Of a DNA stretch of 21,902 bases, positions 15,599 through 21,902 are shown piece after piece (position 1 is the first letter of the stretch; each line of letters starts with the position of its first letter). This DNA is from Kiloniellales bacterium (GTDB lineage: Bacteria; Pseudomonadota; Alphaproteobacteria; Kiloniellales; JAKSDN01). The stretch covers positions 1 through 21,902 of the forward strand of contig JAKSDN010000053.1 in assembly GCA_022360075.1 (NCBI GenBank), read 5' to 3'. Position numbers and translations under genes: made by a program. The notes beneath the pieces are model-generated. The model did no database searches and had not been told where the DNA came from. It saw only the letters and a program-made list of their open reading frames with translations.

Positions 15599-16074
15599 TG
15601 ATGAACAGAGGAATGAAGCCCATCAGCATCCTCGTCGCCGACGATGATGCGGACGACCGGCTGATGATCGCCGAGGCCTTCGAGAGCGGTAAGCTCAACA
15701 ATCACCTGGATTTCGTCGAAGACGGCGAACAGCTTCTGCAGTACCTCAGACGCGAGGGTGAGTACGCCGACCTGCGCGGCAAACCCTATCCCGGCATCAT
15801 ACTGCTCGATCTCAACATGCCGAAGATGGATGGCCGCGAGGCGCTCAAGGAGCTGAAGGCCGACCCGCTGCTTCAGCGCATCCCGGTCGTTATCCTGACG
15901 ACCTCCGAAGCCGAGGAGGACATCGTCAAGACCTACGGCATGGGCGTGAACTCCTTCATCACGAAGCCGGTGACATTCGACGAGCTGGTCAAGCTCGTCA
16001 CGGTACTTTGCGACTATTGGGTTCAGATTGTTGCTTTGCCGCCCGAGTGCACGAGCACGGAAGCAGCGGCCTAA
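15595..16074 (+). CDS. single-domain response regulator, Rcp1/CheY-like
   Basis: A 159-residue receiver with no output domain. The acidic pocket is VADDDADDR, the phosphoacceptor is Asp72 in LLDLNMPKMDG, the Thr switch is in VVILTTSEAEED, and the conserved Lys is in FITKPV. This form is the usual partner of bacteriophytochrome-type kinases, matching the kinase just upstream whose stop overlaps its ATG (ATGATGATG at 15595-15603). GGAG at 15587-15590 lies 4, 7 or 10 nt from the three consecutive ATGs, so initiation may occur at any of them. It probably receives phosphate from the upstream kinase and may pass it to the three-REC enzyme or to another partner protein. Confidence 0.92.
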   Translation: MMMNRGMKPISILVADDDADDRLMIAEAFESGKLNNHLDFVEDGEQLLQYLRREGEYADLRGKPYPGIILLDLNMPKMDGREALKELKADPLLQRIPVVILTTSEAEEDIVKTYGMGVNSFITKPVTFDELVKLVTVLCDYWVQIVALPPECTSTEAAA

Positions 16075-16088
16075 CCGTTTCGATCGAG

Positions 16089-16119
16089 GCCGCCCGTAAT
16101 CGGCGATTCGGGATGCGGC
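16089..16119 (+). other. hairpin between response regulator and three-REC gene
   Basis: In the 90-bp gap 16075-16164 the RNA can fold into nested pairs: GCCG (16089-16092) with CGGC (16116-16119), CCCG with CGGG, then AATC with GATT closing a 3-nt loop (GGC). The arms are separated by small bulges. It has no following U-run. It could reduce or tune read-through, or protect the upstream mRNA end. Weak structural evidence only. Confidence 0.3.
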
Positions 16120-16164
16120 AGTAGGTAACGCCAGGCCTTGAAGCAAGACGCCAGGACGGCAGTC

Positions 16165-18717
16165 ATGACTCGAATACTCATTATCGACGACGACGAAGAC
16201 GATTACACGCTGGTCAGGGATCTGCTCGGCGACGCCTTCGGCGAGTCGATGACTCTGGACTGGGCGACCACATCCGAAAGTGGCCTGGAGGCGATCAACA
16301 AGACCTCCTATGACGTCTGTCTGCTCGACTACCGTCTCGGTGTCGAGGATGGCCTGGAGCTGATCGACAAGGTCAATAAGCAGCGTCAGGACGTGCCTTT
16401 CGTCTTTTTGACCGGCCAGGGCGACCGCGAGGTCGACCTCAAGGCGATGCGCGCCGGCGCCGCCGACTACCTGCCGAAGGATGCCCTGACGGCCGACATA
16501 CTAGATCGCAAGGTCCGCTACGCCATCGAGCGCGGCAGGGCCCGGGCGCTGCGGCGGCAGAAGGCCGCGGCCGGAAGCACCAACGTTTTGCTGATCGAGG
16601 ACGACGAGGATGATCACTTTATCGTCCGCGAGCTGCTTTCCGAGGTTCAGGGCGCGAGCTTCAAGCTGACCTGGGCGCAGACCTGGGACGCGGCGCTTAG
16701 TGAGATCAAGGACAAGGACTTCGACGCCTGCCTGCTCGACTATTGCCTCGGCGACCGCAACGGCCTCGACCTGGTACGAGAGCTGGTCTCGCAAGGCGTC
16801 AACGCGCCGCTCATCCTCCTGACGGGACACGGCAGCCGAGAGATCGACATCGAGGCGATGGAGGCCGGTGCCGCCGACTATCTCGACAAGAGCGAGATCA
16901 GTTCGGGCCTGCTCGAACGCGCGATCCGCTACGCCATGGAGCGCCATCGCGCCGAGCGCCGCGCAGCCGAACGCTCCTTGGCCGAGGGACCGAGCATCGG
17001 CTTGATCGAGGACGACGAGGACGACTACCTGATCACGCGGGACCTGCTCTCGGAGATCTACGGCAAGACGTTCCGGCTCGACTGGATCCAAAGCTGGTCG
17101 GAAGCGCTCGAGACGATTTGCGACGGCGGTCACGACGTCTACCTGGTCGACTATCGCCTCGGCGAGCGCAACGGCCTGGACCTCGTCCGCGACGCCGTGG
17201 GTCGCGGCTGCAGCTCGCCGATCATCCTGCTCACCGGCGAAAGCTGCCGCGAGATCGACCTGGAGGCCATGAAGGCGGGGGCGTCGGACTATCTCGTCAA
17301 GGGCGAGATCACGGCGCCGCTGCTCGATCGTGCAATTCGCTACTCGATCGAGCAGAGCCGCTCCGAACGTCGCCTGACCGAGCTCGCGCAGTACGATCAG
17401 CTTACCGGGCTCGCCAATCGCGCCCTTTTCAAGGACTACCTGACCAACACGCTCCTCCGTGCCGAACGCCACCACGGGATGGTGGCGGTCATGCTGATCG
17501 ACCTCGATCGTTTCAAGTTCGTCAACGACACCTACGGTCACGACGCCGGCGACCAGCTCCTGCGGATCGTCTCGCAGAGGCTGAAGGACTGCGTGAGGGC
17601 GAGCGATCTCGTGGCACGCCTCGGCGGCGACGAGTTCACCGTCGTGCTGGAGGGAATTCACGAGCCCAGCCTGCTGGGCCACTTCGGCGACCGGATCCTC
17701 AACGCCATCAAGCAGCCGATCGAGATCGAAGGAACCAAGATCAGCACGACGGCGAGCATCGGCATCGCGATCTATCCGATGGACGTGAGCAATCCCGAGG
17801 ACCTGATCAAAAGCGCCGACGCGGCCATGTACCGGGCCAAGGACCTGGGCTCCGACAACTACCAGTTCTATACCGTCGAGATGCACGTCATGGCGGCGCG
17901 CCGCCAGGAGCTGGAAAAGGGCCTGCGGGTCGCGCTCGAGCGCGACGAGTTCATGCTGGTCTATCAGCCGCAGTTCTCGCTGGAGACCGGCGGCGTCATC
18001 GGTTTCGAGGCGCTGCTGCGCTGGTGTCATCCCGACTGGGGCAAAGTGCATCCGGATCAGTTCATCGGGCTCGCCGAGGAGACCGGCTTGATCATGCCGA
18101 TCGGCGAGATGGTGATGCGTTCGGCTTTCCGGCAGGCTCAGGTTTTCTGGGAGAGCGGGCTGCGCGATTTCAGAGTCGCCGTCAATCTCTCGCCACGGCA
18201 GTTCCAAGACCTCAATCTCAAGGACAGCGTCCGCGCGCTCATGGAAGAATGCGGCGTTTCGCCGGACCTCATCGAGATCGAGATCACCGAGAGCAGCATC
18301 CTCCACGACTCCGAGCGGGTCAGTGCGGTGCTCGAGGAGTTCAACACGATGGGGCTCCTGGTCGCGCTCGACGACTTCGGCACCGGCTATTCGTCGCTCA
18401 ACCACCTGAAGAGCTTCCCCGGCGCCTCGATCAAGATCGATCGGACATTTGTGAGCAACGTGCTGGGCAACGCGAGCGATACCGCTATCGTGCGTGCTGT
18501 GATCGAGATGGCCCACAATCTTGGTTTGCGCGTGATTGCCGAAGGCGTCGAGACGGAGAAGCAGCTCGCGTTCCTACAAGACGAAGGCTGTGATGCCGTT
18601 CAGGGTTTTTATCTGTGCAAGCCGTTGGCGCCGGAACGGCTTTCCCTGGACCGCTTGGCGGCAATCTCTGAGAGCCTGGGACTTGGCAGCGCCGGCAAGG
18701 TCCGATTGACTGGATAG
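16165..18717 (+). CDS. three-receiver diguanylate cyclase/phosphodiesterase (REC-REC-REC-GGDEF-EAL)
   Basis: An 850-residue cytoplasmic protein. Three receiver domains occur with phosphoacceptor Asp55 (LLDYRLG), Asp192 (LLDYCLG) and Asp329 (LVDYRLG), exactly 137 residues apart. Each has an acidic pocket (DDDEDD or EDDEDD), a Thr (LTGQG, LTGHG, LTGES) and a Lys in a PKD/DKS/VKG position, so all three look phosphorylatable. GGDEF (487-491) is intact, and RASD five residues upstream forms an inhibitory I-site. The EAL domain starts at 615 (EALLRW) and has NLSPRQF, IEITESS, LDDFGTGYSS, IKID, AEGVET and QGFYL, all expected for activity. It therefore could both make and degrade c-di-GMP. The start at 16165 has AGGA upstream; TTG 16138 is less likely. 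Confidence 0.93.
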   Translation: MTRILIIDDDEDDYTLVRDLLGDAFGESMTLDWATTSESGLEAINKTSYDVCLLDYRLGVEDGLELIDKVNKQRQDVPFVFLTGQGDREVDLKAMRAGAADYLPKDALTADILDRKVRYAIERGRARALRRQKAAAGSTNVLLIEDDEDDHFIVRELLSEVQGASFKLTWAQTWDAALSEIKDKDFDACLLDYCLGDRNGLDLVRELVSQGVNAPLILLTGHGSREIDIEAMEAGAADYLDKSEISSGLLERAIRYAMERHRAERRAAERSLAEGPSIGLIEDDEDDYLITRDLLSEIYGKTFRLDWIQSWSEALETICDGGHDVYLVDYRLGERNGLDLVRDAVGRGCSSPIILLTGESCREIDLEAMKAGASDYLVKGEITAPLLDRAIRYSIEQSRSERRLTELAQYDQLTGLANRALFKDYLTNTLLRAERHHGMVAVMLIDLDRFKFVNDTYGHDAGDQLLRIVSQRLKDCVRASDLVARLGGDEFTVVLEGIHEPSLLGHFGDRILNAIKQPIEIEGTKISTTASIGIAIYPMDVSNPEDLIKSADAAMYRAKDLGSDNYQFYTVEMHVMAARRQELEKGLRVALERDEFMLVYQPQFSLETGGVIGFEALLRWCHPDWGKVHPDQFIGLAEETGLIMPIGEMVMRSAFRQAQVFWESGLRDFRVAVNLSPRQFQDLNLKDSVRALMEECGVSPDLIEIEITESSILHDSERVSAVLEEFNTMGLLVALDDFGTGYSSLNHLKSFPGASIKIDRTFVSNVLGNASDTAIVRAVIEMAHNLGLRVIAEGVETEKQLAFLQDEGCDAVQGFYLCKPLAPERLSLDRLAAISESLGLGSAGKVRLTG

Positions 18718-18765
18718 GCACGCGGACAGATAGAAGGTAGCGATCGGAATTTACCGCGACTCTGC

Positions 18766-18806
18766 TATAGTTCTGTCCGTTCGAAGCCTTAAAAGATTTA
18801 TCCACA
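18766..18806 (+). promoter_or_regulatory. candidate -10 element and single DnaA-box-like sequence upstream of lipoprotein gene
   Basis: The 148-bp gap between the c-di-GMP enzyme and the lipoprotein gene contains TATAGT (18766-18771), a plausible -10, and a perfect TTATCCACA (18798-18806), the E. coli-type DnaA box. An 8-bp inverted repeat (18723-18730 with 18772-18779) flanks the -10. A single box is not an origin; it may be chance or a DnaA-regulated promoter. No good -35 is seen. Confidence 0.3.
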
Positions 18807-18865
18807 GGGCCGTGCGCAGGGCCTATACTTCACCTGTTCACTCCCTGTTCGCGTACAGCAAAGAC

Positions 18866-19663
18866 ATGAGGCGCAGCCAGGCACTCCTTAGCGTTTTTGC
18901 GGTGCTACAGATATCTGGTTTTCTCGCGGCCTGCGAGACCAGTGGTGCGGGCGTGGCCGAGCCCGCCGAGGATTCGGCCGCGTTGCTCTATCTGACCCCG
19001 AGCCCGGCCGAAGCGGATGTTCTGACCTACATCGAGCAGCCGCCCACGCTCGACCGCTATGACCGTGTGATGCTGGAGCCGGTGCGCATCTTCCCCAACG
19101 ATGTCGGCGGCTACGGCGATGTCGAGCGCGGGGATGTCCGGGCCTTGGCCGGCTATTTCCACGATGCCCTGCGCCTGGCGCTCGGGCGCAACTACGGCAT
19201 CGTCGGCGAGCCGGGTTCGGGTGTGATTCGTATCAGGGCCTCGATCACGGAGGTCACGGCGCAGCTTGCGGATCCGGGCATAGGCGCGCACAGCCAAGCA
19301 ACCTACATTCAAGCGAAGCTTAAACGCTCGGCGCGTCAGGATGTCTCGGGCGTCGAGGTCGCCGTCGAGGTCAAGATCCTCGATTCGCAAAGCGACGAGC
19401 GCCTGGCCGGCATGGTCGACGAGAGGTTGGGGAAAGCACCGGTCGGCCAGAACGCCGCGGTGTGGGAGCGGGTGAAGCCTGCGCTCGACTACTGGGCCGA
19501 GAGGCTCAGGGGAACGCTTGCCCGACATCGCGAAGACCCTTCGGTTGCCCGCCAGGGGCTCAACCACTCGAGCTGGTTGATCGACGATGCCGTCGATGCC
19601 GAGCACTTTCCCTTTGGCGAGGATTGGCTGCGGGACGGGACGATCGCTCCGGCGGTTTACTGA
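18866..19663 (+). CDS. DUF3313-type lipoprotein
   Basis: A 265-residue predicted lipoprotein. The signal peptide runs MRRSQALLSVFAVLQISGF and ends in the lipobox LAAC, with Cys23 the acylated residue; the mature protein has Glu at +2 so outer-membrane retention is likely. The rest resembles the DUF3313 family (YDRVMLEPVRIFPND, later RIRASITEVTAQLAD, and AVEVKILDSQSDERLAG), whose function is unknown. A GTG at 18812 would add 18 residues that destroy the signal peptide, so I chose the ATG at 18866, although its ribosome-binding site is weak. It is transcribed in the same direction as the signalling genes but after a 148-bp gap, probably from its own promoter. Confidence 0.78.
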   Translation: MRRSQALLSVFAVLQISGFLAACETSGAGVAEPAEDSAALLYLTPSPAEADVLTYIEQPPTLDRYDRVMLEPVRIFPNDVGGYGDVERGDVRALAGYFHDALRLALGRNYGIVGEPGSGVIRIRASITEVTAQLADPGIGAHSQATYIQAKLKRSARQDVSGVEVAVEVKILDSQSDERLAGMVDERLGKAPVGQNAAVWERVKPALDYWAERLRGTLARHREDPSVARQGLNHSSWLIDDAVDAEHFPFGEDWLRDGTIAPAVY

Positions 19664-19672
19664 AAGACGCTT

Positions 19673-19693
19673 GCCTCGGGTCTGCGCCGAGGC
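19673..19693 (+). terminator. hairpin just after the lipoprotein gene
   Basis: A GC-rich 7-bp stem GCCTCGG / CCGAGGC with a 7-nt loop lies 10 bp after the lipoprotein stop codon. Position fits a terminator, but no U-run follows, so it could also be only an mRNA-end stabiliser. Confidence 0.35.
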
Positions 19694-19744
19694 GTGCTCC
19701 GCCGCGTGGTCGAGCCGCGATGTTCCGAGGGCCGGAGACCGGGC

Positions 19745-20101
19745 TCAGTTTCGGCTGGCGTGCCGCAGCTCGGTCAGCAGCTCGAAGACGGCCTCGGCGT
19801 AGGATCGATTGGGATGGAACTCGCAGAAGGTTCTCAGGAAGGTGAGCTGCCGCTCCTGCCCGTAGCCTTCAGGCTGAAGGTCGATGACCTCGCCCTTGAT
19901 CTTGATGGCAATGGCGTTCATGCCGGACATGAAACCCTGCGCCCAGGCGAAGAACAGAAGCTGACGCGCTTGAGCGTCTTGCTCTTGGAACTGGAGGAAC
20001 ACGGCACAAGAGTTCGCGCCCGGCCCGGAGATCGCCGATTGGCCGAGCACCGGGCCCGACCAGAGCAGCAAGGCGAGGAACAGGAAGGCGCGCAGACTCA
20101 T
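19745..20101 (-). CDS. small secreted protein of unknown function
   Basis: A 118-residue protein with a signal peptide (MSLRAFLFLALLLWSGPVLG, then QS), so periplasmic. The mature domain of about 97 residues has two cysteines, in GANSCAVFLQF and LRTFCEFHP, likely a disulfide, and a central LFFAWAQGFMSGMNAIAI helix. The pattern resembles small alpha-helical periplasmic proteins such as HdeA- or Rap1a-like folds, but I do not assign a family. The ATG at 20101 has GGGAGA about 8 nt upstream, a good site, and the signal peptide confirms it. The gene is convergent with the lipoprotein gene. Several + frames across it are shadows. Confidence 0.7.
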   Translation of the reverse strand: MSLRAFLFLALLLWSGPVLGQSAISGPGANSCAVFLQFQEQDAQARQLLFFAWAQGFMSGMNAIAIKIKGEVIDLQPEGYGQERQLTFLRTFCEFHPNRSYAEAVFELLTELRHASRN

Positions 20102-20470
20102 ACCGGATCTCCCACCGGAGCAAGGGGCGGACAGCGAAATGGAGCCCTCAGTGTGCCATCGTCGCCGCAGCGGCGCAGCCGCGATCGCGGTCCCGTTCTC
20201 TCACCGTGAGAACACGCTAGGGTGGCAGGTTTCGCTGCCATTAGATCCCATCGGCAGCGCTGAAAAGGTGAATCAGGGCCTTTTGGCGGCGGCCTTGCAC
20301 GCGGTGATAGATTGTCTCGAATTTGTCATGAAAATGTCTCGCGGCTGCCCTGCACACGGACACCGCTGATCGGCCATTGTGACGCTATCGGTCTTGGCTT
20401 ACTATGGACCAAGGTCGTTTTGACCGGATTGCACTGGCTCAAAGCCGAAGCGAGGAGAGGGGAGACCCGG

Positions 20471-20663
20471 CGAAACTGAGTTTCGAGCTCTGGAGACAAG
20501 GTCAATCAGCGACCGGTGGATCGAGCGAGGGCGGGTAGAAGATCTCGGCCCGACGACCTCAAGACAAGCTCGGCACCGGGAGCGAACAGGCGGATTGGGG
20601 CGAACCTCAAGCTTGAGGTCTAGGAAATCCGCCCAAACGATAAAACAAATTCGAGATCGAATT
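20471..20663. repeat. cluster of inverted repeats in gene-free region
   Basis: Three separate inverted repeats occur within about 190 bp. The first is CGAAAC-TGA-GTTTCG (20471-20485). The second has outer arms GGCGGATT/AATCCGCC (20589-20596 and 20626-20633) enclosing a perfect 16-bp palindrome ACCTCAAGCTTGAGGT (20604-20619). The third is AATTCGA-GA-TCGAATT (20648-20663). No U-run follows any of them, so they are not evident terminators. They could be protein-binding sites or stems of one folded RNA. Confidence 0.5.
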
Positions 20664-20995
20664 GCGCGACTGGACACGGACGTTTTTGAAGAAGGCTCGT
20701 TTCGAGGAGAATCCGTAGTCAATGATCGCCCGTCAAACTTTCGAAGCCCGCTGTAGGTAGCACGCGACAAGAAGACCGGCATCGTCGCGTCGTCGAGCCG
20801 TGCCCTGAGGCGTGCTGGCTTGCGTGGCAATTGTCACAGCAGGCAGCTCTCCACGAAGCGACAATTGCTTGGTGAGGCATAGGCGTGCGGTGACGCGCCC
20901 CAAAAGCAAGATCAGCCAGGGAGGATTGAACCAGCCAGACTAGATAACGAGACATCCAGTACAGGTCCCGACGCTGGCGCTGGACGGATGGAATC

Positions 20996-21016
20996 GATGC
21001 TGTTTTGCATCTTTTT
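20996..21016 (+). terminator. weak terminator-like hairpin with U-run
   Basis: GATGC-TGTTTT-GCATC is followed directly by TTTTT (21012-21016). The stem is only 5 bp and not GC-rich, so it would be a poor terminator; no gene clearly ends upstream on + to need it. Listed because of the U-run in the right place. Confidence 0.25.
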
Positions 21017-21108
21017 CGCTCCGGCGGCCGTATCCCGGAACGAGGCTGGGATATGCGCGGGGCCCAACGGATAGGCCACGTATGACCTACGGTCCGAAGG
21101 GGGAAGGT

Positions 21109-21902
21109 ATGACCGGGCTGGACGATACAGGGAGTTCTTCGTTCTTTAACAAGATGTTAGAGGACGCCATGGCGCGGCTGGACGAGCATGGCAGGGCGGT
21201 TATTGACCATAGGGCGGCCGTTGAGCAAGGGGCCCGGGCGCGCCTGGCTTCGGGACTTGGAAATGAGCGGCCCCTTCCACCGCTAAGCTTTGAGGCGCAA
21301 AACGACCGGCACAGCGTGCAAAGGCTACGCCCGTCGCGATCGAGCCGTCGTAGCCTTCCGCCCCGGTTTCAAATCACGTTGAGCGATTCGGGCGTGCTTC
21401 AGGCTGTCGACGAGCAGCTCGCCGAGCGCTTGAACCGATCGCCGAAACGCTTGCTCAACCGTTCCTTCGCCGATCTGGTCGCCGCCGAAGACAGGCCTTC
21501 GTTCTGGGGCCACATCGGCCGGGTGCTGTCCACAGCGAGCCGTCATTCCTGTGTCATCCGACTTCTGGATAGTACCGGGGAAGGGCTGCCGTTTCACTTG
21601 GAGAGCATCGCCGTGCCCGGTGACGAAGCCGACCCGCGCGGATCGCAGATCCTGATTACTGGTTACGCCAAGGCCCAGCGACCTCGTCCGACGCTTCGGT
21701 CGACGGCCGCTCAGTCCGCCTCCGGCCGGGAGACGGCGAGCCTGACCCGGGTCCACTGGCCGAACGGCGACGATCGCCCCACGGCGGCGCTCCCTCGAGG
21801 CGCGAGGGCGAACAGCGAGGTCCTCGTCCCCTCGATCATCGGGAGCAGCGCGGAAGCGACGATCAAGATCGACTGCGACGGCCTGATCGAGTCCTTTTCC
21901 AA
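21109..21902 (+). CDS. PAS-domain sensor protein, N-terminal part (runs off the window)
   Basis: A + frame is open from the ATG at 21109 to the window end (264 complete codons, no stop). The ribosome-binding site AAGGGGG lies about 7 nt upstream; an in-frame ATG at 21082 is an alternative with a weaker site. Residues ~1-80 are a charged, helical leader. Residues ~82-170 read as a PAS domain: FQITLSDSGVLQAVDEQLAE, RSFADLVAAEDRPSFWGHI, then IRLLDSTGEGLPFHLE. A low-complexity linker follows, and the last visible residues (ATIKIDCDGLIESFS) look like the start of a second PAS domain. It is probably a cytoplasmic sensor such as a histidine kinase or c-di-GMP enzyme, but the output domain lies outside the window. 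Confidence 0.75.
   Translation, partial: MTGLDDTGSSSFFNKMLEDAMARLDEHGRAVIDHRAAVEQGARARLASGLGNERPLPPLSFEAQNDRHSVQRLRPSRSSRRSLPPRFQITLSDSGVLQAVDEQLAERLNRSPKRLLNRSFADLVAAEDRPSFWGHIGRVLSTASRHSCVIRLLDSTGEGLPFHLESIAVPGDEADPRGSQILITGYAKAQRPRPTLRSTAAQSASGRETASLTRVHWPNGDDRPTAALPRGARANSEVLVPSIIGSSAEATIKIDCDGLIESFS

Larger units (their letters stand above)
20102..21108. other. about 1 kb without a convincing gene
   Basis: No frame here has a ribosome-binding site, family motif or sensible protein composition. Base composition is more mixed than the flanking genes. The stretch holds several inverted repeats listed separately and a possible weak terminator near its right end, and must contain the promoter of the PAS gene that starts at 21109. 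It may be a decayed gene region, a structured RNA or a regulatory island; the sequence alone does not decide. Confidence 0.5.

Noticed and set aside
16501..18516. 671-residue minus frame
   Set aside because: It is the shadow of the REC-REC-REC-GGDEF-EAL gene; GC-rich codon bias removes stops from the opposite frame.
18798..18806. Replication origin suggested by a DnaA box
   Set aside because: Only one box, with no AT-rich unwinding element or further boxes, and none of the usual origin genes nearby.
20402..20955. Two minus frames (142 and 78 residues)
   Set aside because: No ribosome-binding site or family pattern, Arg/Ser-rich composition, and they cross the inverted repeats.
1..21902. CRISPR array, insertion sequence or prophage
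   Set aside because: No regularly spaced direct repeats, transposase, integrase or phage structural genes were found on either strand.

Overview
The window is about 21.9 kb of GC-rich bacterial DNA. The left part runs hisD (3' end), a UPF0262 gene, a low-molecular-weight phosphatase gene, infA, maf, an RNase E/G-type gene and yacG. This order is the usual housekeeping block of Alphaproteobacteria. The rest (c-di-GMP signalling, bacteriophytochrome-style kinase and response regulator, many envelope proteins) fits a Rhodospirillales-like member, but that placement is inference; no rRNA or species marker is present.

Layout. Positions 3-3738 are the tightly packed housekeeping block, all on +. 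Positions 3738-4694 encode a secreted trypsin-like/PDZ protease. It faces a minus-strand subtilisin-like protease (4968-6275), and between them lies a large REP-like inverted repeat (4752-4860). A tRNA-Phe gene (6407-6482) with a good promoter follows. Next come a minus-strand PilZ c-di-GMP receptor (6536-6844), a small secreted protein on + (7152-7529) and a small acidic protein on - (7559-7924).

Positions 8252-18717 hold the most interesting part, six + genes in two groups. Group one is an ATP-grasp ligase-like enzyme, an 803-residue MFS protein with two extracytoplasmic Cache/PAS-like segments at its N-terminus, and an ABC-type substrate-binding protein (TrpX/ABC_sub_bind family) with no ABC permease or ATPase beside it. 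Group two is a GAF-PAS-PAS histidine kinase, a single-domain Rcp1-type response regulator overlapping it, and an 850-residue REC-REC-REC-GGDEF-EAL protein with apparently intact synthase and phosphodiesterase sites. I infer that this is a periplasmic-ligand-to-c-di-GMP signalling locus. No single known system I can name has this composition.

The right end carries a lipoprotein of DUF3313 type (18866-19663), a small secreted protein on - (19745-20101), about 1 kb without a convincing gene but with several inverted repeats (20102-21108), and the 5' part of a PAS-domain gene that runs off the end (21109 onward).

How the parts may work together: the kinase, the response regulator and the three-REC enzyme form a plausible phosphorelay to c-di-GMP turnover, and the PilZ protein about 1.4 kb upstream of the locus could be one effector. 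The solute-binding protein and the sensor-MFS are translationally coupled and probably act together at the inner membrane. These links rest on gene order and domain content only.
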